A DNA stretch of 64,000 bases, from positions 1 to 64,000 of the forward strand of contig URNX01000005.1 in NCBI GenBank assembly GCA_900549415.1. The letters are read 5' to 3'. Of the stretch, positions 14,760-22,514 are shown piece after piece. The notes beneath the pieces were generated by a model, which did not search any database, was not told the origin of the DNA, and saw only the letters and a list, made by a program, of their open reading frames with translations. Source of the DNA: an uncultured bacterium. Lineage in GTDB: Bacteria > Verrucomicrobiota > Lentisphaeria > Victivallales > UBA1829. The position numbers and the translations under genes were made by a program. Positions within the stretch are counted from its first letter, which is position 1. Every line of letters begins with the position of its first letter.

Positions 14760-17708
14760 TTACTTTTTGCCGATCCGTCCGAAATTCAGACGGTTCTTGT
14801 GATTGTCCGGACCGCCCGCCCAGGCTGAGGACTTCACTTTTTTGCCATTCGCAAAATCGGAGAAGATCAGGTCGAACGACGGCGGATTCTCCGGAGTTGC
14901 GCCGAGCAGTTTCCACGGTACCATGACGTGCGCGGTGTAGCCCGAAGCGTTCCGGTCAAGAGACCATTTCATATCCGCCGGTTTCATCTTCATATCAAGC
15001 AGCGCCGCCGGTTTGCCGTCCGCGGACGGCGGAACGAGGAACAGACGCGTCATGCCCGTTTCCGTATAGGCGGAGCGGTTGAGATTGCGGTCCGGCGCGG
15101 CGTCGAAGAAGAACTCCACGCAGTCTTCCCGCCACGGTTCCCCCGCCACGCGCGGAGTCGCGCTCGAATCCGTCACGCGGATGTCGAATGCAAATCCTTC
15201 CGGACTCAGCATCGGCGTGAACTCAGCAAAACCGCCGACCTTCACGGTCTCGCCCGAAAGAACTGTTTTATGCGCGGAAACGGAGAGTTTTTCCTTGTAG
15301 AGACGTCCGCCGTCGACCACGATGAGCGTAATCTCTTTCAGTTCTTTTCCGTTCAGCGGGAAATAAACCGTTTTTGCGGAATCCGCCGCGACCGTGAAGC
15401 TCCGTGTTCCCGGGAGCCCGGCGATTCGAGCCTGCATCGCACGCGGTTCGGGCGACATATTGCGGAACTCCACGGCAATGTGTTTCACCCCGTTCCGCAT
15501 GGATTCCGCCGCACCGAGAACCCGGTACGGGGTCTTCATCCGGAAATCGACAGTTTCCAGTTTCTTCTTCAATTCGGAACCGAACAGATAGACCGGTTCT
15601 TCCGTAAGGCTGACCGTTTTTCCGTTCAGAGGATTTCCGAAAAGATCACACGCCATGACTCCGGCGGGGAGGTCGAATGAACATTCGCCGTCTTCGGTCA
15701 GCGCCCAGATCAGAGCGACTTCCTTTCCGTTGCGATCAAGGAAGACAAACGAGTTCAGCAGAGAGCTGATATCCGGTTTTGCAAGGAACCTTCCGCCTTC
15801 GAGGAAGCGTCCGAACGCATTGGAAGCGATGAAATGGGGACGCGGGACATAGTGCATCGCAAAGCGCGGCACATACCAGGAGTTGCGGTGTCCGGCGTCC
15901 CCCGCCTCCAGCCCGCGGGCCGCCATCGGAATTGAACCGACGAGCCCTCCGGCAAGATCGATCGCATAACGGCGGATCGCATTTCCGGCAGGCCAGCCGA
16001 GCCCGCAAAGAGCTCCGTTGTAGACTTTCTGAAGGTCGGTCAGGTAATAGATTTCATCCTGAAGAACGGGCGTTCCCGGACGGTACTTCGCGGCAAGTGC
16101 GTGGATACGCTCGATCTGCCGTTCCGCGCGGTTCGGCGCGGTATCCAGCGGAGCGTCGTATGGATGAAACGAGAGAATATCGAAATATTTGAATCCGCCC
16201 TGTGCTCCGATGGCGTCAATATACTCCTCTGTTTTGCCGTTGAAATCGCCTGTGGAGCAGATGCCGACAATTTGTGCCGCAGGATCGATCCTCTTGATGA
16301 TTTCATGCGAAACTTTGAGATAGCGCATGTAATTCACCGGGTCGGGCATGACAAGATTCGGTTCGTTCATGACCTCATAGTAACGGATTTTCCCTTTGTA
16401 GCGGCTGGCAAGAGCGGAAACGAAATCGGTCCAGTCCTTCATGTCCGGCAGAACGCTCATCCAGTTGTTCCCCATGACAAAACCGTTCTTTTTCCCGTTT
16501 TTGCGGACGAACCAGTTTTTCCCGTGCGGACGGTCAATGTTGTAGACAATTGCCTCATTGCCCAGAACAAACATAAGATCGAGGTCGTTTTTCTCCGCGC
16601 ATTCGACGAGCGTATCCAGCAGGAACCACTCAAATCTGCCTTTTTCCGGTTCAAGATCCAGCCATGAGACTGCGGAATCGTGCAGACGCAGAACACGAAA
16701 TCCGGAAAGACGCATATTCCGGAAATGTTCGTCAATCGTCTCTTTCGCATTGCTTCGATACGTTGCCTTAAAATTCAGAGCATGTGTCGGACGGAGAATA
16801 AAATCCAATGTGCGGACTCTTCCCGCTCCGTTCACTCCGATGAAGAATCCGCCGTTGAACTTCGGCATTTTCCCGACGACGCCGTAATCGACCGGATAAA
16901 CCTTTCCGCTGAAATCCGCCGTTTTCACCGTGCCCTCAAGCGAGAACGTGCCGAAACGGTCGGCGCGGAAATCCACATTTTTCTTCTGCGCGGAGTTCGC
17001 GGGAAGCGAAAATTTGAATTCGCCGATGTTGCTCTTCACATCCACATTCTGCGCCTTGTCCGTGTAGTTGACCGCGGCAAGTTCGGCGGTGTGTTTTCCG
17101 TTCAGAAGCACATGATCGTCCATCGAGAACGCCGCTTCAACCGGAGCGGCGGGCGCATACGGAGTCGGCTTGGAACCGACTTCAAACTGGACCGCATCCA
17201 TCCAGATCATCGCGGGCATCTGCAATTCAAGCTGAAGCGTATAGCGGCGGGTCGGTTTTTTAACCTGTTTCGTCAGAGAATAGCGTTTCCATTCGGTCGA
17301 AAGCGTGACATAGTTGCCCGCGCCGCTCCAAGTCGCCGTGTCCTGAATATCCGGACGCGAAACATCCACATCCTGGTCAAGCAGATAGAGGAGAACTTCA
17401 ACCGGCTTCTCCGCTTTCAGCCATACCGAGTACGTAACCGTCGAACCGGGTTCAAAATAATTTTCCGCAGACATGTACTGGACAAAAGCGTTCGCCTTGC
17501 GGTTGTCGATACGCAGGCTCTGTCTGCCATGCACCGCGGTGGCCGTGTCGAATGTGATTTCCGGCTGAAGCGAATCCGCCCGGTAGGAAACGTGAGTCAT
17601 GACGGCGTGTCCCGCCATGCCCATTTCAAAGCTGGAGTTCACAACCGAATTTGCGCCGTCCGCCAGCAGAGCGGCGGCGCAGAATGCGGGAATCAGAAGT
17701 TTTTTCAT
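14760..17708 (-). CDS. Large secreted clan GH-A (GH39-like) glycoside hydrolase with flanking carbohydrate-binding modules, cassette B
   Basis: The 982-residue protein repeats the plan of the cassette A enzyme: signal peptide (1-19), CBM4/9-like module (about 20-178, SVVNSSFEMG to IWMDAVQFEVG), a beta-domain, a TIM barrel (about 285-640) and a C-terminal CBM9-like domain (about 830-980, ending NRLNFGRI). The clan GH-A acid/base is Glu449 in VMNEPN and the nucleophile is Glu552 in VLQDEIYYL. Identity to the cassette A enzyme is modest, so a different substrate is plausible. The ATG at 17708 has GAGGA upstream and lies 9 bp after the small binding-protein gene. It is predicted to be exported or surface-exposed. 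Confidence 0.78.
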   Translation of the reverse strand: MKKLLIPAFCAAALLADGANSVVNSSFEMGMAGHAVMTHVSYRADSLQPEITFDTATAVHGRQSLRIDNRKANAFVQYMSAENYFEPGSTVTYSVWLKAEKPVEVLLYLLDQDVDVSRPDIQDTATWSGAGNYVTLSTEWKRYSLTKQVKKPTRRYTLQLELQMPAMIWMDAVQFEVGSKPTPYAPAAPVEAAFSMDDHVLLNGKHTAELAAVNYTDKAQNVDVKSNIGEFKFSLPANSAQKKNVDFRADRFGTFSLEGTVKTADFSGKVYPVDYGVVGKMPKFNGGFFIGVNGAGRVRTLDFILRPTHALNFKATYRSNAKETIDEHFRNMRLSGFRVLRLHDSAVSWLDLEPEKGRFEWFLLDTLVECAEKNDLDLMFVLGNEAIVYNIDRPHGKNWFVRKNGKKNGFVMGNNWMSVLPDMKDWTDFVSALASRYKGKIRYYEVMNEPNLVMPDPVNYMRYLKVSHEIIKRIDPAAQIVGICSTGDFNGKTEEYIDAIGAQGGFKYFDILSFHPYDAPLDTAPNRAERQIERIHALAAKYRPGTPVLQDEIYYLTDLQKVYNGALCGLGWPAGNAIRRYAIDLAGGLVGSIPMAARGLEAGDAGHRNSWYVPRFAMHYVPRPHFIASNAFGRFLEGGRFLAKPDISSLLNSFVFLDRNGKEVALIWALTEDGECSFDLPAGVMACDLFGNPLNGKTVSLTEEPVYLFGSELKKKLETVDFRMKTPYRVLGAAESMRNGVKHIAVEFRNMSPEPRAMQARIAGLPGTRSFTVAADSAKTVYFPLNGKELKEITLIVVDGGRLYKEKLSVSAHKTVLSGETVKVGGFAEFTPMLSPEGFAFDIRVTDSSATPRVAGEPWREDCVEFFFDAAPDRNLNRSAYTETGMTRLFLVPPSADGKPAALLDMKMKPADMKWSLDRNASGYTAHVMVPWKLLGATPENPPSFDLIFSDFANGKKVKSSAWAGGPDNHKNRLNFGRIGKK

Positions 17709-17717
17709 CTTCAGTCC

Positions 17718-18650
17718 TCACTTTTTCGTGATGGTCCAGTTCCGGATATAGACTTTTCTTGCGCCGCCATCGGCAATCTTCATGCTGACTGCTCCTCGGG
17801 TACGCCCGAGACGGAAGACGGGGAACTCCTTCACGGACGGGGTCTTGACCGTAAACTTATACTGTTTCCATTCGGTCGTCGTCTGAAATCCGTTCATCTT
17901 CCAATAGTGCTTTTCTTTCTCATCGATCCAGCTGTTGACGCCCAGACTTACATTTCCCGGCGCGTCGGTCTTCAGCCATGCGGAAACTTCATATTCGGAA
18001 TCCGCCGCGAACGGGAAGAAGGAGGAAAGAATCCATGCCTCGCGTCCGGCTTTTACATCATTTCCTACGGAAAGTGTGACGGCGTCTCCCTCTTCGATGA
18101 AATCCCCAACAGGCTCAAAGGAACGGGTTGCGAATTTGCTCCATCCGGCAGGCGTCCATGCGGCTGGTTCATTCAGAACGATTGTTGTGAGCGCGGCGGG
18201 ATCGACTTTTTCAAGTTTGAAACCGGAAACGGTCATTACGTTTCCGCTTCCCGCCTCGTAGTTGTAGTTCAGCCCCAGCCACTTCTTTCCGGCAATGTCA
18301 TTATTGAAAACAAATGCGCGGGCCTTTGCCGTTTTTCCCGGAAGAGCGATCTCATCCGCACAGTAGTTGACATTGTTGATCTGCCAGCGGAGCCGATCTT
18401 GTTTCCCGGGGGCGTTTTTCAGGGAGACGGTGAACGTCATATCATAAACGGCGTTTGCCTCCACAGGCAGAAGAAAACTGATGCCGTTGTCGTTCCGTCC
18501 CGCGACGGGACTGACTTCCACACCGTTTCCGACGATTTTCGTTCCCGCCCCGCGCGCCCAGAGGTTGTCCGTAACATCCGGAACGAGGGATTCTCCTGCG
18601 AACAGCGCCGCGGCGGCGACGCTCCAGCCTGCAATCAATGCTTTTTTCAT
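17718..18650 (-). CDS. Secreted carbohydrate-binding (CBM4/9-like) protein, first gene of cassette B
   Basis: The 310-residue product has a signal peptide (MKKALIAGWSVAAAALFAG) and two beta-sandwich halves; the C-terminal one contains the TEWKQYKFTVKTP pattern typical of CBM4/9-like modules. No catalytic residues are apparent. The ATG at 18650 is preferred over an in-frame TTG at 18668 because AAGGAG lies seven bases before it, with the TTG falling upstream of that site. It is transcribed from the promoter at 18695-18723, divergent from the AraC gene, and is followed after 9 bp by the large hydrolase. In cassettes A and C the equivalent gene comes last, so the gene order was rearranged. Confidence 0.78.
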   Translation of the reverse strand: MKKALIAGWSVAAAALFAGESLVPDVTDNLWARGAGTKIVGNGVEVSPVAGRNDNGISFLLPVEANAVYDMTFTVSLKNAPGKQDRLRWQINNVNYCADEIALPGKTAKARAFVFNNDIAGKKWLGLNYNYEAGSGNVMTVSGFKLEKVDPAALTTIVLNEPAAWTPAGWSKFATRSFEPVGDFIEEGDAVTLSVGNDVKAGREAWILSSFFPFAADSEYEVSAWLKTDAPGNVSLGVNSWIDEKEKHYWKMNGFQTTTEWKQYKFTVKTPSVKEFPVFRLGRTRGAVSMKIADGGARKVYIRNWTITKK

Positions 18651-18669
18651 GGAATGCTCCTTTTTCAAA

Positions 18670-18697
18670 TTGACTTTCCTTGCGACATTGCTATATT
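18670..18697 (+). promoter_or_regulatory. Promoter of the cassette B AraC gene
   Basis: TTGACT (18670-18675), a 16-bp spacer and TATATT (18692-18697), overlapping the divergent operon promoter exactly as in cassette A. Confidence 0.65.
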
Positions 18698-18723
18698 ATA
18701 CACGAAGAAGCCCGTTTTCACAA
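18695..18723 (-). promoter_or_regulatory. Promoter of cassette B operon
   Basis: On the minus strand TTGTGA (18718-18723) and TATAAT (18695-18700) are separated by 17 bp. The core GCTATATTATACACG on the plus strand is shared with cassette A (10492-10506). Confidence 0.72.
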
Positions 18724-18754
18724 TGGAAAAACACGGCAGAAAGTTTGCAATTTC

Positions 18755-19600
18755 ATGGAGACACATCAGAATTTATCCGGCATCGCCTACGGCAGTTCCG
18801 CAATGAGCTATGCGAATCAGCTCAATCTGGAACTGCATGAGTGTTCGTTTGCGAATTTCAACTGCACCGGACACAACCGGTACACCTACAACCGCATTTT
18901 CGCCGTTCAGAAAGTGACCGGAGACCCCTCGTTCGTCGGCAATTCCGAAACGGGACGGAAGATCGAGATGAAGCCCGGCTGCTTCTATTTTTCCAGTTGC
19001 GCGCTCCCGCTCTCTTTTGAATTCCGGAAAGGCACGGAGTTTTTCGCTTTTCATTTCAATGTTCTGCACTGCGCGTATCAGGATATTTTCCTTTCCGAAG
19101 CCATCCTGCGGGAACGGCACGATCCCGAGTTCGTCGAGCAGGTCGCCGCCGTTTTCCAGAGCAGCTCCGACCTCTCCGCCGCATTCCGCATCAAAGGACT
19201 CCTCTTTCTGAAAGTGGCGGAACTGTTTCCCTCTGACAAAAAACTTTTCCAGAAGGACTGTTTTGAAAAATACCGCAATCTGTTTGAACACATCGCGCAT
19301 CACATCAGCGCCCGGCTCACCATCGACGACCTTGCGGAGATCGCCGGAATCCCGCGCGACCGCCTCTCTCGCAATTTTTCGCGCGACATCGGCATTCCGT
19401 TGAAAAAATATCTCTCGAACATCCTCCTCTCCCGCGCGGAACTGCTCCTCCGCAACAAAGAACTCACCGTCCGTGAAATCGCGCGTCTGCTGAACTTCAA
19501 TGATGAATATTATTTCTCCCACTTCTTCCGCCGCCAGACGGGTCTCGCTCCCGGGCAGTACCGCAAGCAGCAGATTGAAATCTTCAAAAAGCAAGCGTAA
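18755..19600 (+). CDS. AraC-family transcriptional regulator of cassette B
   Basis: The 281-residue regulator is a close paralogue of the one at 10556: both share SYANQLNLELHE near the N-terminus and RDIGIPLKKYLSNILLSRAE in the DNA-binding half. The sensor middle (about residues 60-160) is much more divergent, which fits two regulators that bind related DNA but different ligands. The ATG at 18755 is used; an upstream in-frame start at 18680 would overlap the promoter region. As in the paralogue there is no clear Shine-Dalgarno site. It is divergent from cassette B and probably controls it. Cross-regulation of cassette A is possible because the DNA-recognition part is nearly identical. Confidence 0.9.
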   Translation: METHQNLSGIAYGSSAMSYANQLNLELHECSFANFNCTGHNRYTYNRIFAVQKVTGDPSFVGNSETGRKIEMKPGCFYFSSCALPLSFEFRKGTEFFAFHFNVLHCAYQDIFLSEAILRERHDPEFVEQVAAVFQSSSDLSAAFRIKGLLFLKVAELFPSDKKLFQKDCFEKYRNLFEHIAHHISARLTIDDLAEIAGIPRDRLSRNFSRDIGIPLKKYLSNILLSRAELLLRNKELTVREIARLLNFNDEYYFSHFFRRQTGLAPGQYRKQQIEIFKKQA

Positions 19601-19634
19601 ATTGCTTCATTTGCAATAAATATTTTTATTCCAT

Positions 19635-19654
19635 GTAAATATTACAATATTTAC
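19635..19654. promoter_or_regulatory. Perfect dyad, candidate operator
   Basis: GTAAATATT (19635-19643) and AATATTTAC (19646-19654) form a perfect inverted repeat around AC. It lies 33 bp upstream of the -35 of the 19741-23798 operon, a suitable position for an activator or repressor site. Confidence 0.5.
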
Positions 19655-19687
19655 ACCTCTCTTTTCAGAGAAAGGCGCGTTTCCTCC

Positions 19688-19716
19688 TTGTATCGTTCCT
19701 GAGAGCATTCTATATT
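19688..19716 (+). promoter_or_regulatory. Promoter of the sugar-oxidation operon
   Basis: TTGTAT (19688-19693), a 17-bp spacer and TATATT (19711-19716), 24 bp before the ATG at 19741. Confidence 0.68.
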
Positions 19717-19740
19717 ACACAGGAAAAACAGGAGGCTGAA

Positions 19741-20757
19741 ATGAAACAGCGAATCAGGATTGCACAAATCGGCATCGGACACAATCACGCGGCAGACAAG
19801 ATGATTGCTCTGCGCAAACTCCCCGAACTCTTTGAAGTCGTCGGGTTCTCGGAAGACGATCCCCGATGGCTCAAAGAACGCGGCGGATTTGAAGCGTATC
19901 AAGGTCTGCCCCGCTTCAGCGAACAGGAACTGCTCAACCTCCCCGGTCTCGACGCCGTCGCCGTGGAAACAGACGGATTCGAGCTTGTCCCGACGGCGAT
20001 GCGCTGTGCGGAACGCGGTCTGCACATTCACTGCGACAAACCCGGCGGAGAATCGCTGCCGGAATTCAAAAAGCTGCTCGGTCTCTGCTCCGCAAAAAAA
20101 CTGGCGTTCCAGCAGGCGTATGTCTACCGCTACAATCCAGCAATCCGCTTCATCCTCGACGCGGTGAAAAAAGGCTGGCTCGGAAATCTTTTCGAAATCC
20201 ATGCCGTCATGAGCCGTTACGACGGCGATAACACAGCATACCGCAAGTGGCTCGCGCAGTTCAAGGGCGGCGCGATGTACATCTTCGCCGGATACCTCAT
20301 CGACCTCGTCGTCTCCATGCTCGGAAGACCGCAGAAGGTCACTCCGTTCATGAAACAGACACGCGGCGACGGACTTGTCGACAACGGACTCGCCGTGCTT
20401 GAATACGAACGCGCCACCGCAACGGTCCGCGTCTCCGTGGAGGAAGTCGACGGCATGAAACACCGTCGGCTCATCGTCTGCGGAACCGGCGGGACTGCTG
20501 AACTCTGCCCCATCGAAGCTCCGGCGAATCTCTATTACACCCAGCCCCTCCCCGTCCGTCTCACGCTGAAAAACGGAAACGAAGAGTACTCCGCCGGCAC
20601 GCATGAAGTCGACTGCGGCGTTCTCGGCGACCGCTACACCGGGCAGCTGGAGGAGTTCGCGAAAATCGTCCGCGGCGAAACTGCAAATCCCTATCCGTAC
20701 GAACACGAGCTGCTGGTTCATGAACTCCTGCTCGATGCGTGCGGATATGCAAAATAA
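19741..20757 (+). CDS. Gfo/Idh/MocA-family oxidoreductase
   Basis: The 338-residue protein has an N-terminal nucleotide-binding segment (IAQIGIGHNHA), a CDKPGG sequence where most relatives have EKP, and a C-terminal domain with MYIFAGYLIDLVVSMLG. These features place it in the Gfo/Idh/MocA family of cytoplasmic NAD(P)-dependent sugar or inositol dehydrogenases. AGGAGG eight bases before the ATG gives a strong start. It is the first gene of a four-gene operon with an SDR, a medium-chain reductase-like protein and an MFS transporter, which suggests stepwise oxidation of an imported sugar or polyol. The Asp in place of Glu in the EKP motif is a mild departure. Substrate unknown. Confidence 0.88.
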   Translation: MKQRIRIAQIGIGHNHAADKMIALRKLPELFEVVGFSEDDPRWLKERGGFEAYQGLPRFSEQELLNLPGLDAVAVETDGFELVPTAMRCAERGLHIHCDKPGGESLPEFKKLLGLCSAKKLAFQQAYVYRYNPAIRFILDAVKKGWLGNLFEIHAVMSRYDGDNTAYRKWLAQFKGGAMYIFAGYLIDLVVSMLGRPQKVTPFMKQTRGDGLVDNGLAVLEYERATATVRVSVEEVDGMKHRRLIVCGTGGTAELCPIEAPANLYYTQPLPVRLTLKNGNEEYSAGTHEVDCGVLGDRYTGQLEEFAKIVRGETANPYPYEHELLVHELLLDACGYAK

Positions 20758-20769
20758 AGGAAAATCATC

Positions 20770-21540
20770 ATGAGGAAACTGAAAAACAGAACGGCCGCCG
20801 TTACGGGCGGCGGCGGATGCATCGGCTCCGAAATCTGCCGGAAACTCGCGGAACAGGGCGCAAATATCGCCGTCGTCGACATCCGCAGGGAAGTCGCGGA
20901 CGCAACTGCGGATTCCATCCGCGCCGCCGGAGGAACCGCGGAGAGTTTCGTGGCGGACATCACAGACTACGCCGCCGTTGTCAAGCTCATGGATTCCATT
21001 GCGGAGCGCTTCGGCTCCGTCGACATTCTCGTCAACGTCGCCGGAGGTTCCGCCCGCGCGAAATGCAGAGAATTCAAAGACCAGGAAATAGAAGTCATGG
21101 AAGACGTGCTGAAAATGAATGTGCTCAGCGCGCTCTGCTGCACCCGCGCCGTCGTCAACCGCATGGTGGAGGCGAAATGGGGCAAGATCATCTTCATCGG
21201 CTCTTCGGTCGGAATCGGCGGGTTGCCGTACTGCACAGAATACGCGGCATCCAAAGGCGCGATCTTCTCCCTCACCCGCTCGCTTGCGATGGAGCTTGGA
21301 CCGCACAATATCAATGTCAACTGCGTTTCGCCCGGCATCGTGCCGCGTCCGGAAGAGGAACGCTCACACGGCGAAGCGGCGGAACGGACCGCGCGCGAAA
21401 AAAGCTGGTCGACACGCATCGGCAAGCCCTCGGATATCGCAAACATGGTCGTCTATCTCTGCTCGCCGGAAGCGGAATATATCATCGGTCAGAATTTTGT
21501 CGTGGACGGCGGACGCACCCTCGGACTGAAAGGAAACTGA
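20770..21540 (+). CDS. Short-chain dehydrogenase/reductase
   Basis: The 256-residue SDR shows the NAD(P)-binding motif TGGGGCIG (12-19), an NVAGG segment at 89-93 and the catalytic Ser145, Tyr158 and Lys162 in a YAASK motif, all at normal spacing. The C-terminus FVVDGGRT is typical of classical SDRs. AAAGG lies upstream of the ATG, 12 bp after the preceding Gfo/Idh/MocA gene, and the following reductase starts directly after its stop. It probably oxidises a hydroxyl of the same sugar-derived substrate. The acidic residue Asp37 (VVDIRR) after the second beta strand suggests NAD rather than NADP, which is inference from family rules. Confidence 0.92.
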   Translation: MRKLKNRTAAVTGGGGCIGSEICRKLAEQGANIAVVDIRREVADATADSIRAAGGTAESFVADITDYAAVVKLMDSIAERFGSVDILVNVAGGSARAKCREFKDQEIEVMEDVLKMNVLSALCCTRAVVNRMVEAKWGKIIFIGSSVGIGGLPYCTEYAASKGAIFSLTRSLAMELGPHNINVNCVSPGIVPRPEEERSHGEAAERTAREKSWSTRIGKPSDIANMVVYLCSPEAEYIIGQNFVVDGGRTLGLKGN

Positions 21541-21541
21541 A

Positions 21542-22513
21542 ATGAACATGCATGCAATGCTCGTCGATGAAAACCAGACGCTCCGCTGGAGCGAAGTTCC
21601 CGCACCTGCACCAAAAGAGAATGAAGCGCTTATTGAAGTTCATGCGGCGGCTCTGAACCGCGCAGACCTGCTCCAGCGCGCGGGAAAGTATCCGCCGCCT
21701 CCGGGATGGCCGGAATGGATGGGGCTCGAAGTCGCCGGAATCATTCTCCGCGCACCGCGGGGCGGACGCTGGCGGGCGGGCGACAAAGTCTGCGCTCTGC
21801 TCGGAGGCGGAGGCTATGCGGAAAAAGTTGCCGTCCCGCAAGACATGATTCTTCCCGTTCCCCGCGGATTCAGCTTTGAGGAGGCCGCCGCTATTCCCGA
21901 AGTTTTCGCGACCGCGTGGCTGAATCTGCATTATGAAGCGGAACTGAAAGCCGGAGAAACAATCTTCATCCAGGCTGGCGCAAGCGGACTCGGCACGGCG
22001 GCGATTCAGGTTGCAAAGCTCATGGGGGCCAAAGCCGTGACCAGCGCCGGAGCGGACGACAAACTCGAATTCGTGCGCAAACTCGGCGCGGATGACGCTG
22101 TCAACCGCAAAACAGAAAACCCCGGTGTGCTGTTCGACCGCAATGAAATCAATGTCGCGCTCGACTGCGTCGGAGGTTCCGTTCTCGGCGAAAACATCGG
22201 GAAAATGGCTGTCGGCGGAAGATGGATTCTGGTCTCGACGCTCGGCGGAGAGACGGCGGAAATCCCGCTGCGTCCGATTCTCAAACGTGCAATCACCCTC
22301 AAGGGAAGCACGCTCCGCAGCCGCACGAACGAGAAGAAAGCGCAGATTCTCGCCGATCTGGAACGCGTGCTCTGGCCGGCGTTCGAGTCGGGAAAAATCC
22401 GTCCGGTCATACAGAAAATTCTCCCCGTTCAGCAGGCGGAAGAAGCGCACGAGCTTCTGCGCGCCGGACGCGGAGTCGGGAAAATCGTGCTCACGGTCGG
22501 GAAAGCAACATAA
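21542..22513 (+). CDS. Medium-chain reductase, quinone-oxidoreductase-like (PIG3 type)
   Basis: The 323-residue protein matches zinc-independent medium-chain reductases of the quinone oxidoreductase/PIG3 group: ALNRADLLQRAGKYPPPPG near residue 40, GLEVAG, and a Rossmann motif GASGLGTAAIQVAK near residue 150. No catalytic zinc ligands are seen, consistent with this branch. It starts one base after the SDR stop codon and is followed immediately by the MFS gene. In this operon it may act on an alpha,beta-unsaturated or quinoid intermediate, or recycle cofactor. The family assignment is firm; the specific reaction is not. Confidence 0.85.
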   Translation: MNMHAMLVDENQTLRWSEVPAPAPKENEALIEVHAAALNRADLLQRAGKYPPPPGWPEWMGLEVAGIILRAPRGGRWRAGDKVCALLGGGGYAEKVAVPQDMILPVPRGFSFEEAAAIPEVFATAWLNLHYEAELKAGETIFIQAGASGLGTAAIQVAKLMGAKAVTSAGADDKLEFVRKLGADDAVNRKTENPGVLFDRNEINVALDCVGGSVLGENIGKMAVGGRWILVSTLGGETAEIPLRPILKRAITLKGSTLRSRTNEKKAQILADLERVLWPAFESGKIRPVIQKILPVQQAEEAHELLRAGRGVGKIVLTVGKAT

Positions 22514-22514
22514 T

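Noticed and set aside
16680..18806. A 708-residue plus-strand frame opposite the cassette B hydrolase and binding protein
   Set aside because: It has no family resemblance and crosses two well-supported genes and their divergent promoter.
19651..21306. A 551-residue minus-strand frame opposite the Gfo/Idh/MocA and SDR genes
   Set aside because: It is antisense to two genes with intact motifs; the translation is low-complexity and has no start signal.
22092..22514. Extended start for the MFS gene
   Set aside because: The extra 141 residues overlap the previous gene in another frame, are not membrane-like and have no start signal; the ATG at 22515 fits the operon.
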